In this document: positions 1 to 6,445 of the stretch, piece by piece
Numbering within the stretch: the stretch's first letter is position 1
How the letters are laid out: every line of letters begins with the position of its first letter
Source of the DNA: Actinomycetes bacterium
GTDB lineage: Bacteria > Actinomycetota > Acidimicrobiia > Acidimicrobiales > Palsa-688
Direction of reading: 5' to 3'
Length of the DNA: 13,397 nucleotides
Assembly: GCA_021846485.1 (NCBI GenBank)
Contig: JAJZWW010000046.1
Coordinates: 1 to 13,397, forward strand
Notes under the pieces: generated by a model
What the model was told of the DNA's origin: nothing
The model's input: only the letters and a program-made list of their open reading frames with translations
Databases searched by the model: none
Position numbers and translations under genes: made by a program

Positions 1-20
1 GATGGGGACGAAGGAGCCTT

Positions 21-1240
21 CTAGAAGGCGCCCACCCCGTTCGGGGTGCCGAGGCCGGTGGGGCCATCCCAGCCGGTCCCGGAGTTGCACAGGTCGGTGC
101 CACAGGAACCGTTGCTGCCGGAGGTCACGTCGGTGATGTCCGAGCTGTTCGCATTGGCGTACAAGTGCTCGGCCCCTTGGCCGAAGCCGGAGGTCGCCAC
201 GTTGCCGGCCAGGGCGTAGGTGGAGGCGATGATCGGCAAGGCGACACTGGTCCCGCCGAACACCAGCCAGCCCGACGCTCCACGGTAGCGGTACGAGTCG
301 TACACCGCGACCCCCGTGTCGGGGTTGGCGTCGGCGCTCACGTCAGCGACCGCCCGGGCGGAGCAGACGCTGCTGATGTTCGACAACTCCGCCTGCCAGG
401 CGGGCTGTGGCTCGTAGGCTGAGCAACCGCTGCCCGCCCCGCTCCACGCCGTCTGGGTGTAGGTGCCGTTGCTGTGGTCGAGAGTCGTGCCGCCGGCGGC
501 GGTCACGTACGGGCTCGCCGCCGGGTACTCGACCCCGAAGCCGCCGTCCCCGCTGCTCGCGGTGACCGCCACGCCCGGATGGTCGTAGTAGCTGTCGGCG
601 CCGGTCTCACCCGGGTACTCGCTACCCCCGTAGCTGTTGGAGATCTCCGTAGCGCCGAGGCTGGCGGCGGTGTCGACCGCCGTGCCGAGATCGCTGAGCG
701 AAGCGCTCGATGCCTCGACCAGCAGGATGTGGCAGTTGGGGCAGATCGCCGAGACCATGTCCAGATCCAAGGAGATCTCCTGGGACCACCCGCCGTTGTT
801 CTTCGGTAGCTTGCTCCCGCCGTTCTGGTCGACGATCCGCAGGCACCCGCTGGCGGTGGTGCAGGGGGGGAGCCCGAAGTAGCTGCGGTAGGTGGCGAGG
901 TCGCTCGCCGCTTCCGGGTCGTTGTAGGCGTCGACGATCGCCACGGTCTGGCCGCTCCCGTTCGTTGTGGACGGCAGGTTGTACGCGGCCTGCAGGTTGG
1001 GCGGTCCGTACCCGCTCACCGGGGTGGTGTAGTGCACCGGCTTGTGGTTGCGTCCGATCGTCTCGTGGATGATCGAGTCGCAGGCCGCCACACCCGGGGC
1101 GGGGGCTGCACAGACCCGCAGTTGCGGTGGGTGAGGCCGGCCTGGGACGGTGCCGCCGAGGCGGTGCCGCCGGCGGCGGTCAGCCCAGAGAGGGCGAGGC
1201 ACAGCCCGGCGGCCAGCGAGATCCAGCGACGACGGTTCAT
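21..1240 (-). CDS. Secreted S53 (sedolisin-type) serine-carboxyl peptidase, frameshifted after the signal peptide
   Basis: The catalytic frame (about 21-1125) encodes an S53 peptidase domain. It shows the Glu-x3-Asp pair (Glu codon 777-779, Asp codon 765-767, within QEISLDLDM), the oxyanion Asp in SSGDGG (546-548), and the nucleophile Ser in GGTSVALP (246-248). The C-terminal DVTSGSNG...GWDGPTGLGTPNG segment fits the family's calcium site. S53 enzymes are secreted endopeptidases, usually acid-active. The natural start appears to be ATG at 1238-1240, behind AGGGGG, and opens a signal peptide (MNRRRW, hydrophobic core, TASA-AP cleavage). That frame and the catalytic frame differ by one base and cross between about 1105 and 1130. 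So this is either a recent pseudogene or an assembly/sequencing error. No long propeptide is present, as in short actinobacterial members. The gene ends with TAG and the tail looks complete. Family assignment is firm; functional status is not. Confidence 0.85.
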
Positions 1241-1350
1241 TGCGCCCCCTCGGCGATCACGGTCTCCAGGTGTATTGCACACGGCTAGCGTCTCGCCTGC
1301 CAACGTGGGCGAGACGAAAAGGGGGAAGTCGGCGGGTGGGACCAGGCCTG

Positions 1351-1787
1351 GTGCTGGCAGCGGCCGGCGGTGCGTTCGCCGGCGTGGTGGCCCACGCCGC
1401 GGCGAGCGGCGTCACCGGGCGCCGGGGGGTCTTCGCCGCACGGTGGTGGGTGCCGCCGGGCGGCTCGCCGTCGCTACGCGGCGATGGTCGCCGTCACCGC
1501 CGCGTCGTCGGCGGCCGCGGCGCTCCACCTCGGCCCGACGTAGGGGCTCGCGGCGACCGCGCTTCTCTTGGCCGGGCTGGTCGCCCTCGCGGCGTGCGAC
1601 CTCGAGGGTCTCGTGCTGCCCAAGCAGATCGTCTACCCGACCGGGGCCGTGGCCGGGGTGCTGCTGGTCGCCGGAGCCGCCGCAGGCGACCAGTGGGGCC
1701 GCCTGGGCGTGGCGGCGGCGTGCGGCGCGGTGGCGTGGACGACGTTCGTCTGCCTGCACCTGGTGAACCTGAGGGGACTCGGCTTCG
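1351..1787 (+). pseudogene. Prepilin peptidase (A24 family) remnant, truncated
   Basis: Two frames together read like the hydrophobic core of a type IV prepilin/Tad peptidase. The first begins near GTG 1351 with VLAAAGGAFAGVVAHAAASG. After a shift near 1440-1480 the second continues with RRRYAAMVAVTAASSAAAAL, then an in-frame TAG (1541-1543), then GLAATALLLAGLVALAACD. The first catalytic-aspartate motif of A24 aspartic proteases is visible as ACDLEGLVLPKQIVYP. The frame runs to VNLRGLGF and stops just before the second motif, which in the family is GxGD (typically GLGFGDVKLA). So the gene lacks its second catalytic Asp and at least two membrane helices. With one frameshift, one stop and a 3' truncation it should be non-functional. 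At 1787/1788 it abuts the equally truncated ATPase remnant on the other strand. Identification rests on the DLEGLVLP region and the helix pattern. Confidence 0.6.
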
Positions 1788-2463
1788 CTCGGTGTTGGGC
1801 GGGCGGGCCTCGAGGCTGAGGACGTGCTCCCGGTGCAGCTGCAGCTCCTTGGCGTCCTCGATGGTCACGATTCGCTCGTTGGCCGGGATGAGCGAGGAGA
1901 GCACGTTGAGCAGGGTCGTCTTGCCCGTGCTGGTCCCTCCCAACACGAGTAGGTTGAGCTGCCTGGCGACGCGGCGCTCGAGGAAGGTCGCGAGCGCCGG
2001 GGTGAAGGTGTGGGACCTCACCAGGTCGTCGGCGCCGAAGGGGTCAGCGGGGAACTTGCGGACCGTCAGGTAGGGGCCGCCGACCCGCCGACCATCGGCG
2101 AGCTCTCGTCGATCCGCCGGCCGACCGCGCCGACGATGCGCTCGATGGCCAGCCGCAGGTGGGTCTCGTCGATGAACCGGCCGTCGACCCTGGCGAGGCG
2201 GCCCTCGTGCTCCACGTGCGTAGATGCCCTCGGGACCGTTGACCATGATCTCGCTCACCGTCGGGTCCTGCAGGTACGGCTCGATCGGGCCGTGCCCGAG
2301 GATGTCGTCGATGAGCTCGCGCACCAGCCGGATCTTCTCGGCCGCCGACAGGGGGGTGGTCTCCTCGCGCAGCGCGCCCTGGAGCAGGTGCTGCACCCGC
2401 CGGCGCGGCACAGCGTCGGGTCGCGCTCCGGCCGGCGACTGCGATCACCCCTTCTGGCACCAT
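1788..2463 (-). pseudogene. CpaF/TadA-type type II/IV secretion ATPase remnant, frameshifted and truncated
   Basis: This is a degraded gene for the hexameric ATPase that powers Tad/Flp pilus assembly. Recognisable blocks are the N-terminal domain (LSAAEKIRLVRELIDDILGH, then PTVSEIMVNGPEGIYA), a central block in another frame (HEGRLARVDGRFIDETHLRL, ERIVGAVGRRIDESSPMV), and the Walker A region back in the first frame (LTVRKFPADPFGADDLV, LVLGGTSTGKTTLLNVLSSL, PANERIVTIEDAKELQL). The start is probably ATG 2461-2463 or GTG 2458-2460, behind AGGAGG, opening VPEGVIAVAGRS before a shift into PDAVPRRRVQHLLQ. I count at least three frame changes. About 20 codons are missing between SSPMV and GGPYLTVRKF. 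The frame stops matching after EARPPNTE, so Walker B and the GEVRGGEALDML/His-box region are gone. It is clearly non-functional and a relic of a Tad locus. Confidence 0.8.
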
Positions 2464-2586
2464 CTCCCTCCTTGTCGCTCGGGTGGTCCCGTCGGTCCTG
2501 GTTCGGCGCCCGCAGTCCGCCACGGGAGGGTCGCGGGCCGAAAGCTACCTTGCTCCTACCCGACTACAGCTTCGGCACCCGGGAAA

Positions 2587-2604
2587 CCCGGTTGAGCAAC
2601 CGGG
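2587..2604 (-). terminator. Candidate terminator hairpin after the FAD oxidoreductase gene
   Basis: A perfect 7-bp stem (CCCGGTT / AACCGGG, 2587-2593 and 2598-2604) with a 4-nt loop lies 31 nt beyond the oxidoreductase stop on the minus strand. It is followed by only three T residues. The position and dyad fit an intrinsic or hairpin-assisted terminator. The short T tract makes termination efficiency uncertain, as is usual in GC-rich genomes. Confidence 0.45.
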
Positions 2605-2635
2605 CCGCTGCCCTCGGCTCACGGCGTCGCGGGGG

Positions 2636-3904
2636 TCAGCGGAGGGGGTCGAACGCCCCCATCCCCGGCGGGGCCCGGCCGGTGGTGATCTGCTCGGCGA
2701 GCATCGAGCCGGTGGCCGGGCCGAGGGTCACGCCCCACATGCCGTGCCCGCCGGCGACGAAGACCGCCGGATCGGCGGTGCGGCCGATCAGCGGCAGTCC
2801 GTCGGGGGTGATCGGGCGGGAGCCGACCCAGACCTCGTCGATGCTGTCCCAATCGACGCCGGTGAGCAGCGGGCGGGCCGAGGCGACCAGCGCGCGCACC
2901 CGCGCCCGGTCGAGCGGGGCGTCCGGAGGGCGTAGCTCCATCGTGCCGCCCACGCGCAGGCGGCTCCGGTAGGGGGTGCACGCCACGCGGGGCACCGGGA
3001 GGTACAGCGGCCCGGGGACCTCGCCGGCGGTCTCGACGCTGAAGGAGTACCCCCTCCCGGCCCGCACCGCCACCCTCACCCCGAGCGGCGCGGCGAGCCG
3101 GCCGATCCACGCCCCGGTCGCCAGGACCGCCACGTCCGCCCGGACGCGACGCTCGGCGCCGGACACCCCGACACCCAGCACCTCGACGCCCCCGTGGCCG
3201 CTCCGCACGCCGGTCGCCTCCCAACCGTTGAGCAGCTCGCCCCCACGCCCGCTGAACGACTCGGCCAGGGCGTCGACCAGGCCGCCCGGGTCGACGTAGC
3301 GCTGCCCGAGGATCGCCAGGGCGTAGCCGACCCGGTCCGAAACCTGCGGGTGGAGGGAACGCGCCGCGTCGCCGTCGAGCTCGGTGGTTTCCGCAGGCAG
3401 GCCGGCGGCCCGCAGGACCGCCAGCTCCCGGCACAGCCCGGACGCGTGGGAACGCTCGGAGAAGGCCGCCAGGATCGGCGAGTCGACAGTCCCGACCCGA
3501 ACCCCGCAGGCGGCGAGCAGCTGGTAGGCGCCGAGCGCCCGCGAGTCGATCTCCCGATAGTCCTCGAGCGCCTGGGTCCAGCGTCGCGCGCTGCAGTGCC
3601 GGGCGAAGCGGGCCAGGAACGCCCACAGCGCCGGGTCGAGGCGCAGCGGGATCCGCAGCGCGCTGGACGGGTCGAGAAGCGCGCGCAGCCCGTAGCGCAG
3701 CACGCTCGGCTCAGGGAGCGGGGACACCAGTCCGGGCGACACCCAGCCGGCGTTGCCCCACGACGACCCCGCGGCCGGCCGGTCCCGTTCGACGACGACC
3801 ACCTCGACGCCGGCGGACTGGAGGAACCACGCGCACGACAGCCCGACGACCCCGGCTCCCACCACCACCGCCCGCCGCGGCGGGCGGTGGGGGTCGGGGG
3901 CCAT
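2636..3904 (-). CDS. FAD-dependent amino acid oxidoreductase (DadA / glycine oxidase type, DAO family)
   Basis: A complete 422-residue flavoprotein of the D-amino-acid oxidase/dehydrogenase superfamily. The N-terminal dinucleotide fold shows VVVGAGVVGLS (GxGxxG at residues 16-21) and the ribose-binding acidic residue in VVVVERDRP (Glu39). These are followed by the family segment GSSWGNAGWVSP (46-57). The C-terminal FAD-closing motif is FVAGGHGMWGVTLGPATGSM. The family oxidises D-amino acids or glycine/sarcosine to the oxo-acid plus ammonia. Substrate cannot be read from sequence, although DadA-type enzymes share the SWGNAG signature and this length. The ATG at 3904 lies 3 nt after the stop of the upstream coiled-coil frame (TGAGCCATG). 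Its GGGAGG ribosome-binding site lies inside that gene's 3' end, so the two were probably one transcript. It lies opposite the NCS1 permease and may support amine or amino-acid nitrogen recovery, which is inference. Confidence 0.88.
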   Translation of the reverse strand: MAPDPHRPPRRAVVVGAGVVGLSCAWFLQSAGVEVVVVERDRPAAGSSWGNAGWVSPGLVSPLPEPSVLRYGLRALLDPSSALRIPLRLDPALWAFLARFARHCSARRWTQALEDYREIDSRALGAYQLLAACGVRVGTVDSPILAAFSERSHASGLCRELAVLRAAGLPAETTELDGDAARSLHPQVSDRVGYALAILGQRYVDPGGLVDALAESFSGRGGELLNGWEATGVRSGHGGVEVLGVGVSGAERRVRADVAVLATGAWIGRLAAPLGVRVAVRAGRGYSFSVETAGEVPGPLYLPVPRVACTPYRSRLRVGGTMELRPPDAPLDRARVRALVASARPLLTGVDWDSIDEVWVGSRPITPDGLPLIGRTADPAVFVAGGHGMWGVTLGPATGSMLAEQITTGRAPPGMGAFDPLR

Positions 3905-3907
3905 GGC

Positions 3908-4165
3908 TCATCCCTCCCGGGCGAGCACCTCGGCCGCCGAGCGCATCTGGCGGGCGAGGTGCTTTCGGGCCTCGGACTTGGCTGTCTGGCGCATCTCCTC
4001 CTTGGCCTCCCGGACCGCGCTGCGCAGCCCCTGGATCGCCTCGTGGGCCTCGGTGGTCGCCGCCTTCAGCGCCGCGCGCTCCGCGCCCAGCTCCTAGAGC
4101 AGCCCGGTGATCTCCTCACGGCTGCGCTCGGCCCGGGCGAGCATGTCCTCCAGTGTCTCGACCAT
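3908..4165 (-). pseudogene. Small coiled-coil protein frame with an internal amber codon
   Basis: From ATG 4165 the frame reads MVETLEDMLARAERSREEIT, then GLL, a TAG codon (4094-4096, codon 24), then ELGAERAALKAATTEAHEAI and onward to VLAREG and TGA at 3908-3910. On both sides of the TAG it is highly charged, Ala/Glu/Arg/Lys-rich and heptad-like, so one 85-residue coiled-coil protein with one interrupted codon is the simplest reading. CAG to TAG (Gln) would fit the helix. It is transcriptionally and translationally coupled to the FAD oxidoreductase downstream. A TAGCGT hexamer (4173-4178) sits 7 nt before the ATG with no Shine-Dalgarno, which would suit a leaderless start. I do not recognise a named family. 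It could be a young pseudogene, a sequencing error, or a readthrough product. Confidence 0.5.
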
Positions 4166-4336
4166 GCCCCAGACGCTAGCCAGCCGGCCTGCCGGGGACC
4201 CCGGCGCGGGACCGCTGCGCGCGACCCTGGCGAGCGGCGACCCTCTCTTCACGCTCCGGCAACACTGCCGTAACGACGGTCCGCCAACCTCCACCCGTGG
4301 CCTTTCCCCCGATCCCCTGCCCCTTCCCCTGCCTGC

Positions 4337-4365
4337 TTGACAGTTTGTTGCAGCCGGGTTAGCCT
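4337..4365 (+). promoter_or_regulatory. Promoter of the NCS1 permease gene
   Basis: A perfect -35 hexamer TTGACA (4337-4342) is followed, after exactly 17 nt, by TAGCCT (4360-4365), a TAnnnT-type actinobacterial -10. Transcription would start near 4372, about 190 nt before the permease ATG. The spacer contains GTTG and AGCC (4347-4355), which recur at the same offset from TTGACA before the xanthine-dehydrogenase subunit gene (12558 onward). This suggests shared regulation as well as a shared -35. Confidence 0.6.
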
Positions 4366-4372
4366 CCGAGAA

Positions 4373-4550
4373 GGCCGTAGCCGGGGGGAGGAGGGTCGGT
4401 GCGGGACAGCCACTCGCCGGTCGGCGAACCGGGAGGCGCAGGCCGTCGCAGCGCCGCAGTACGGTTGCGCCCGCCCGAGCGCCGGGCGAGGAGCACGCAG
4501 ATCCGCACCGTCGGTGGTCCCCGACGGTCGCCGTCCACGCAGTCGACCGA
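4373..4550 (+). promoter_or_regulatory. Long structured 5' leader of the permease mRNA, candidate attenuator or riboswitch
   Basis: The leader predicted from the promoter is unusually long and dyad-rich. A long-range 8-bp stem can form between CGGTGCGG (4397-4404) and CCGCACCG (4503-4510), enclosing about 100 nt. That enclosed part includes a local dyad around 4415-4426 (TCGCCG/CGGCGA) and a CGCCCG/CGGGCG hairpin near 4469-4487. The right arm of the long-range stem overlaps the left arm of a perfect 8-bp hairpin, ACCGTCGG (4507-4514) with CCGACGGT (4521-4528). The two structures therefore exclude each other, a layout typical of leader-based control. I do not recognise a known riboswitch class; in particular the TPP and guanidine-I signatures are not evident. 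In GC-rich DNA such pairings can arise by chance. Confidence 0.35.
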
Positions 4551-4556
4551 GGAGGA
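4551..4556 (+). promoter_or_regulatory. Ribosome-binding site of the permease
   Basis: GGAGGA lies 9 nt upstream of ATG 4566. It is the only strong Shine-Dalgarno in the leader and fixes the permease start. It lies about 20 nt downstream of the 4507-4528 hairpin. Confidence 0.7.
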
Positions 4557-4565
4557 ACCCACACG

Positions 4566-6047
4566 ATGGCCGCTGACCTGACCCGCCCGACCGCCTCCGG
4601 CTCGGGGGCCGGCGGCAGCGGGGCTCTCGCCGGGGAGGCCTACCAGGCGTTCGCGGTGGAGTCCCGGGGGATCGAGCTGGTCCCCGACGACCAGCGGCCC
4701 ATGCGGCCGGCGGAGCTGTTCTGGCTGTGGGCCGGCGCCATTTGGAACGTCGAGTTCCTCGTGTACGGGGCGCTCGTCGTCTCCTTCGGCCTGTCGTTCA
4801 CCCAGGCGGTCGTCGCGATCCTGGTCGGCAACGTCTTCTACGTGTTCCTCGGCATGGCCTCCATCCAGGGTCCCGAGGCAGGCACGACTGCTTTCGGGGT
4901 CAGCCGGGCGAGCTTCGGCATCAACGGCAACCGGGTCCCGTCGCTGTTCAACTGGATCACCCAGGTCGGCTTCGAGATCGAGGGCCTGGTCCTCGTGGTG
5001 CTGGTGGTCGAGGCGATGCTCTCCCACGAGGGAGTCACCTCCGGGACCGGCATCAAGATCGTCCTCATCCTGTTCGCCGTCGCCCTGCAGTTCGTGATGC
5101 CGCTCCTCGGGCACGCCACGATCACCAGGGTGCTGCGCTACCTGTCGTATGTGTTCATCGTGCTGTTCGCGGTGATGGCCGCCCTGGTCCTCCCCCACGT
5201 CGACCTCGGCAGCTACCACAAGAGCACCAACTGGGAGATATGGACCACCGCGGTGGTGCTCATCGTCTCCGCCGGCGGGCTCGGCTGGACCGAGAACGGC
5301 AACGACTACTCGCGCTACCTCCCGCGCGGGACCTCCCGGGCCAAGACCCTCTGGGCGGCCACCCTCGGGGCGGCCATCCCCTCGATCCTCCTCGAGCTCC
5401 TCGGAGCTGCGGCGTTCATCGTGAGCCCCAAGGCCACCGCGGTCACCGGGGTGCCGGCTTCTTTCGCCAGCTGGTTCTTCTGGCCGTTCCTCGTCCTCGC
5501 CCTCCCCCAGCTGTTCGCCATAAACAGCCTCGACCTGTACTCCTCGGGGGTCACCCTCCAGGCCCTCGGCGTCCCGGTGAAACGCTGGGGGGCGGTGATA
5601 ATCGACACGATCGTCGCCGGAGCGGTGACCGCCCTGGTGATCTTCAAGGGCAGCTTCTACACCGACCTGTCGGGGTTCTTGGACTACATCGTGGTCTGGC
5701 TCGCCCCATGGTTCGCGATCGTCTTCGTCGACTACCTGCTCCGCCGTGGCCGCTATGACCGACCGTCGCTGTTCGCAGTAGGCGGCGGAGTCTACTGGCG
5801 CAACGGAGGAGTCAACTGGAGAGCGATGTTCTCGCTGCTGCTCGGCATGGCGGCCGCGCTCATGTGGATCGACGCCGCTTTCTACGTGCCCGCCTACACC
5901 GGCCCGCTCTCCTCCGCCACCGGGGGAGCCGACTTCAGCTGGGTCCTCGGGATCCTCATAGGCGGGATCTCCTACTGGCTGCTCTCGTTCCGCAGCGTCC
6001 CCGCCGAGGCGGCGCTCGGCTCCGGGGGGGTCGCCGACCGGGGGTGA
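4566..6047 (+). CDS. NCS1 family nucleobase permease (purine/cytosine/allantoin type)
   Basis: A 493-residue polytopic protein of the nucleobase:cation symporter-1 (PF02133) family, with about 12 hydrophobic segments. Family hallmarks are the opening MRPAELFWLWAGAIWNVEF in helix 1, the GTTAFGVSRASFGINGN loop after helix 2 (family substrate/cation region), the GGLGWTENGNDYSRYLP motif (NDYSRY at about 246-251), and the later INSLDLYSSGVTLQ and DYIVVWLAPWFAIVFVDY helices. NCS1 carriers import cytosine, purines, hydantoins, allantoin or thiamine with H+ or Na+; exact substrate is not decidable here. The start is set by GGAGGA 9 nt upstream. It is divergent from the coiled-coil/oxidoreductase pair and is preceded by its own promoter and long leader. 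Nearby hydantoinase, 8-oxoguanine-deaminase-like and xanthine-dehydrogenase genes make a purine or hydantoin-type substrate likely, which is inference. Confidence 0.9.
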   Translation: MAADLTRPTASGSGAGGSGALAGEAYQAFAVESRGIELVPDDQRPMRPAELFWLWAGAIWNVEFLVYGALVVSFGLSFTQAVVAILVGNVFYVFLGMASIQGPEAGTTAFGVSRASFGINGNRVPSLFNWITQVGFEIEGLVLVVLVVEAMLSHEGVTSGTGIKIVLILFAVALQFVMPLLGHATITRVLRYLSYVFIVLFAVMAALVLPHVDLGSYHKSTNWEIWTTAVVLIVSAGGLGWTENGNDYSRYLPRGTSRAKTLWAATLGAAIPSILLELLGAAAFIVSPKATAVTGVPASFASWFFWPFLVLALPQLFAINSLDLYSSGVTLQALGVPVKRWGAVIIDTIVAGAVTALVIFKGSFYTDLSGFLDYIVVWLAPWFAIVFVDYLLRRGRYDRPSLFAVGGGVYWRNGGVNWRAMFSLLLGMAAALMWIDAAFYVPAYTGPLSSATGGADFSWVLGILIGGISYWLLSFRSVPAEAALGSGGVADRG

Positions 6048-6237
6048 CCCCGCGGCCGGTGCCGACCGCCCGCCCACACCGCCGCCCCCGCCGACCACGC
6101 TCCGCAGCGGCCAATGTACCCTGCCGTGGCGCTTCGCCTCGGAGCACTCCCCTGCGCCGGCACCGCCAGGCCTCCCGCCGCGACCTGCGCGGGCTGAGCG
6201 CGGCGCGCCGTGCGCGGCGGTCCCTGCGCTGCTGAGG

Positions 6238-6255
6238 CTACGCTTCGGGGCGTAG
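6238..6255 (+). terminator. Candidate hairpin downstream of the permease gene
   Basis: CTACGC (6238-6243) pairs with GCGTAG (6250-6255) around a UUCG-containing loop. It lies 190 nt after the permease stop and lacks a T run, so it is a stable hairpin of uncertain role, possibly 3'-end protection. Confidence 0.3.
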
Positions 6256-6266
6256 GGGAAAGGCCT

Positions 6267-6297
6267 CCCCGGGTCTGCCGCCGGCGGCGGCAGGGGG
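6267..6297 (+). terminator. Strong GC hairpin between the permease and membrane-protein genes
   Basis: CTGCCGCC (6275-6282) and GGCGGCAG (6286-6293) form a perfect 8-bp stem with a 3-nt loop. A flanking CCCC/GGGG pairing can extend it. No T tract follows. It may end the permease transcript or be a chance dyad in a GC-rich spacer. Confidence 0.3.
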
Positions 6298-6445
6298 CTC
6301 CGGCCAGGACGCGGAGGACGACGTCGCGGCTCATCGCTCGCAAGCTGCCCAGGGGCGACTCCGGGGCCCTGCGCGCCGGAGCTCCCGGGGCCCGTCCCGG
6401 AACAGGCCTTCCGGCCGGCGATCGTGGTCGTCGTCGCTCCGGGCC

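Larger units (their letters stand above)
6048..6445. other. Intergenic region after the permease with two GC hairpins
   Basis: No convincing gene is visible in these 398 bases; the open frames on both strands are Arg/Ala/Pro-rich shadows. Two strong dyads are present and annotated separately. In the last 60 bases one plus-strand frame reads FRPAIVVVVAPGR (about 6407-6445), a hydrophobic stretch that may be the original N-terminus of the downstream membrane protein, thrown out of frame by a small indel. Confidence 0.45.

Noticed and set aside
4373..4565. TPP or guanidine riboswitch in the permease leader
   Set aside because: The conserved sequence blocks of these classes are not visible; only generic stem potential can be supported.
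4359..6098. Long minus-strand open frame (579 codons) opposite the permease
   Set aside because: Its product is Glu/Gly/Arg/His-rich with no recognisable domain, as expected for the antisense of a GC-rich membrane-protein gene; the permease on the plus strand is unmistakable.
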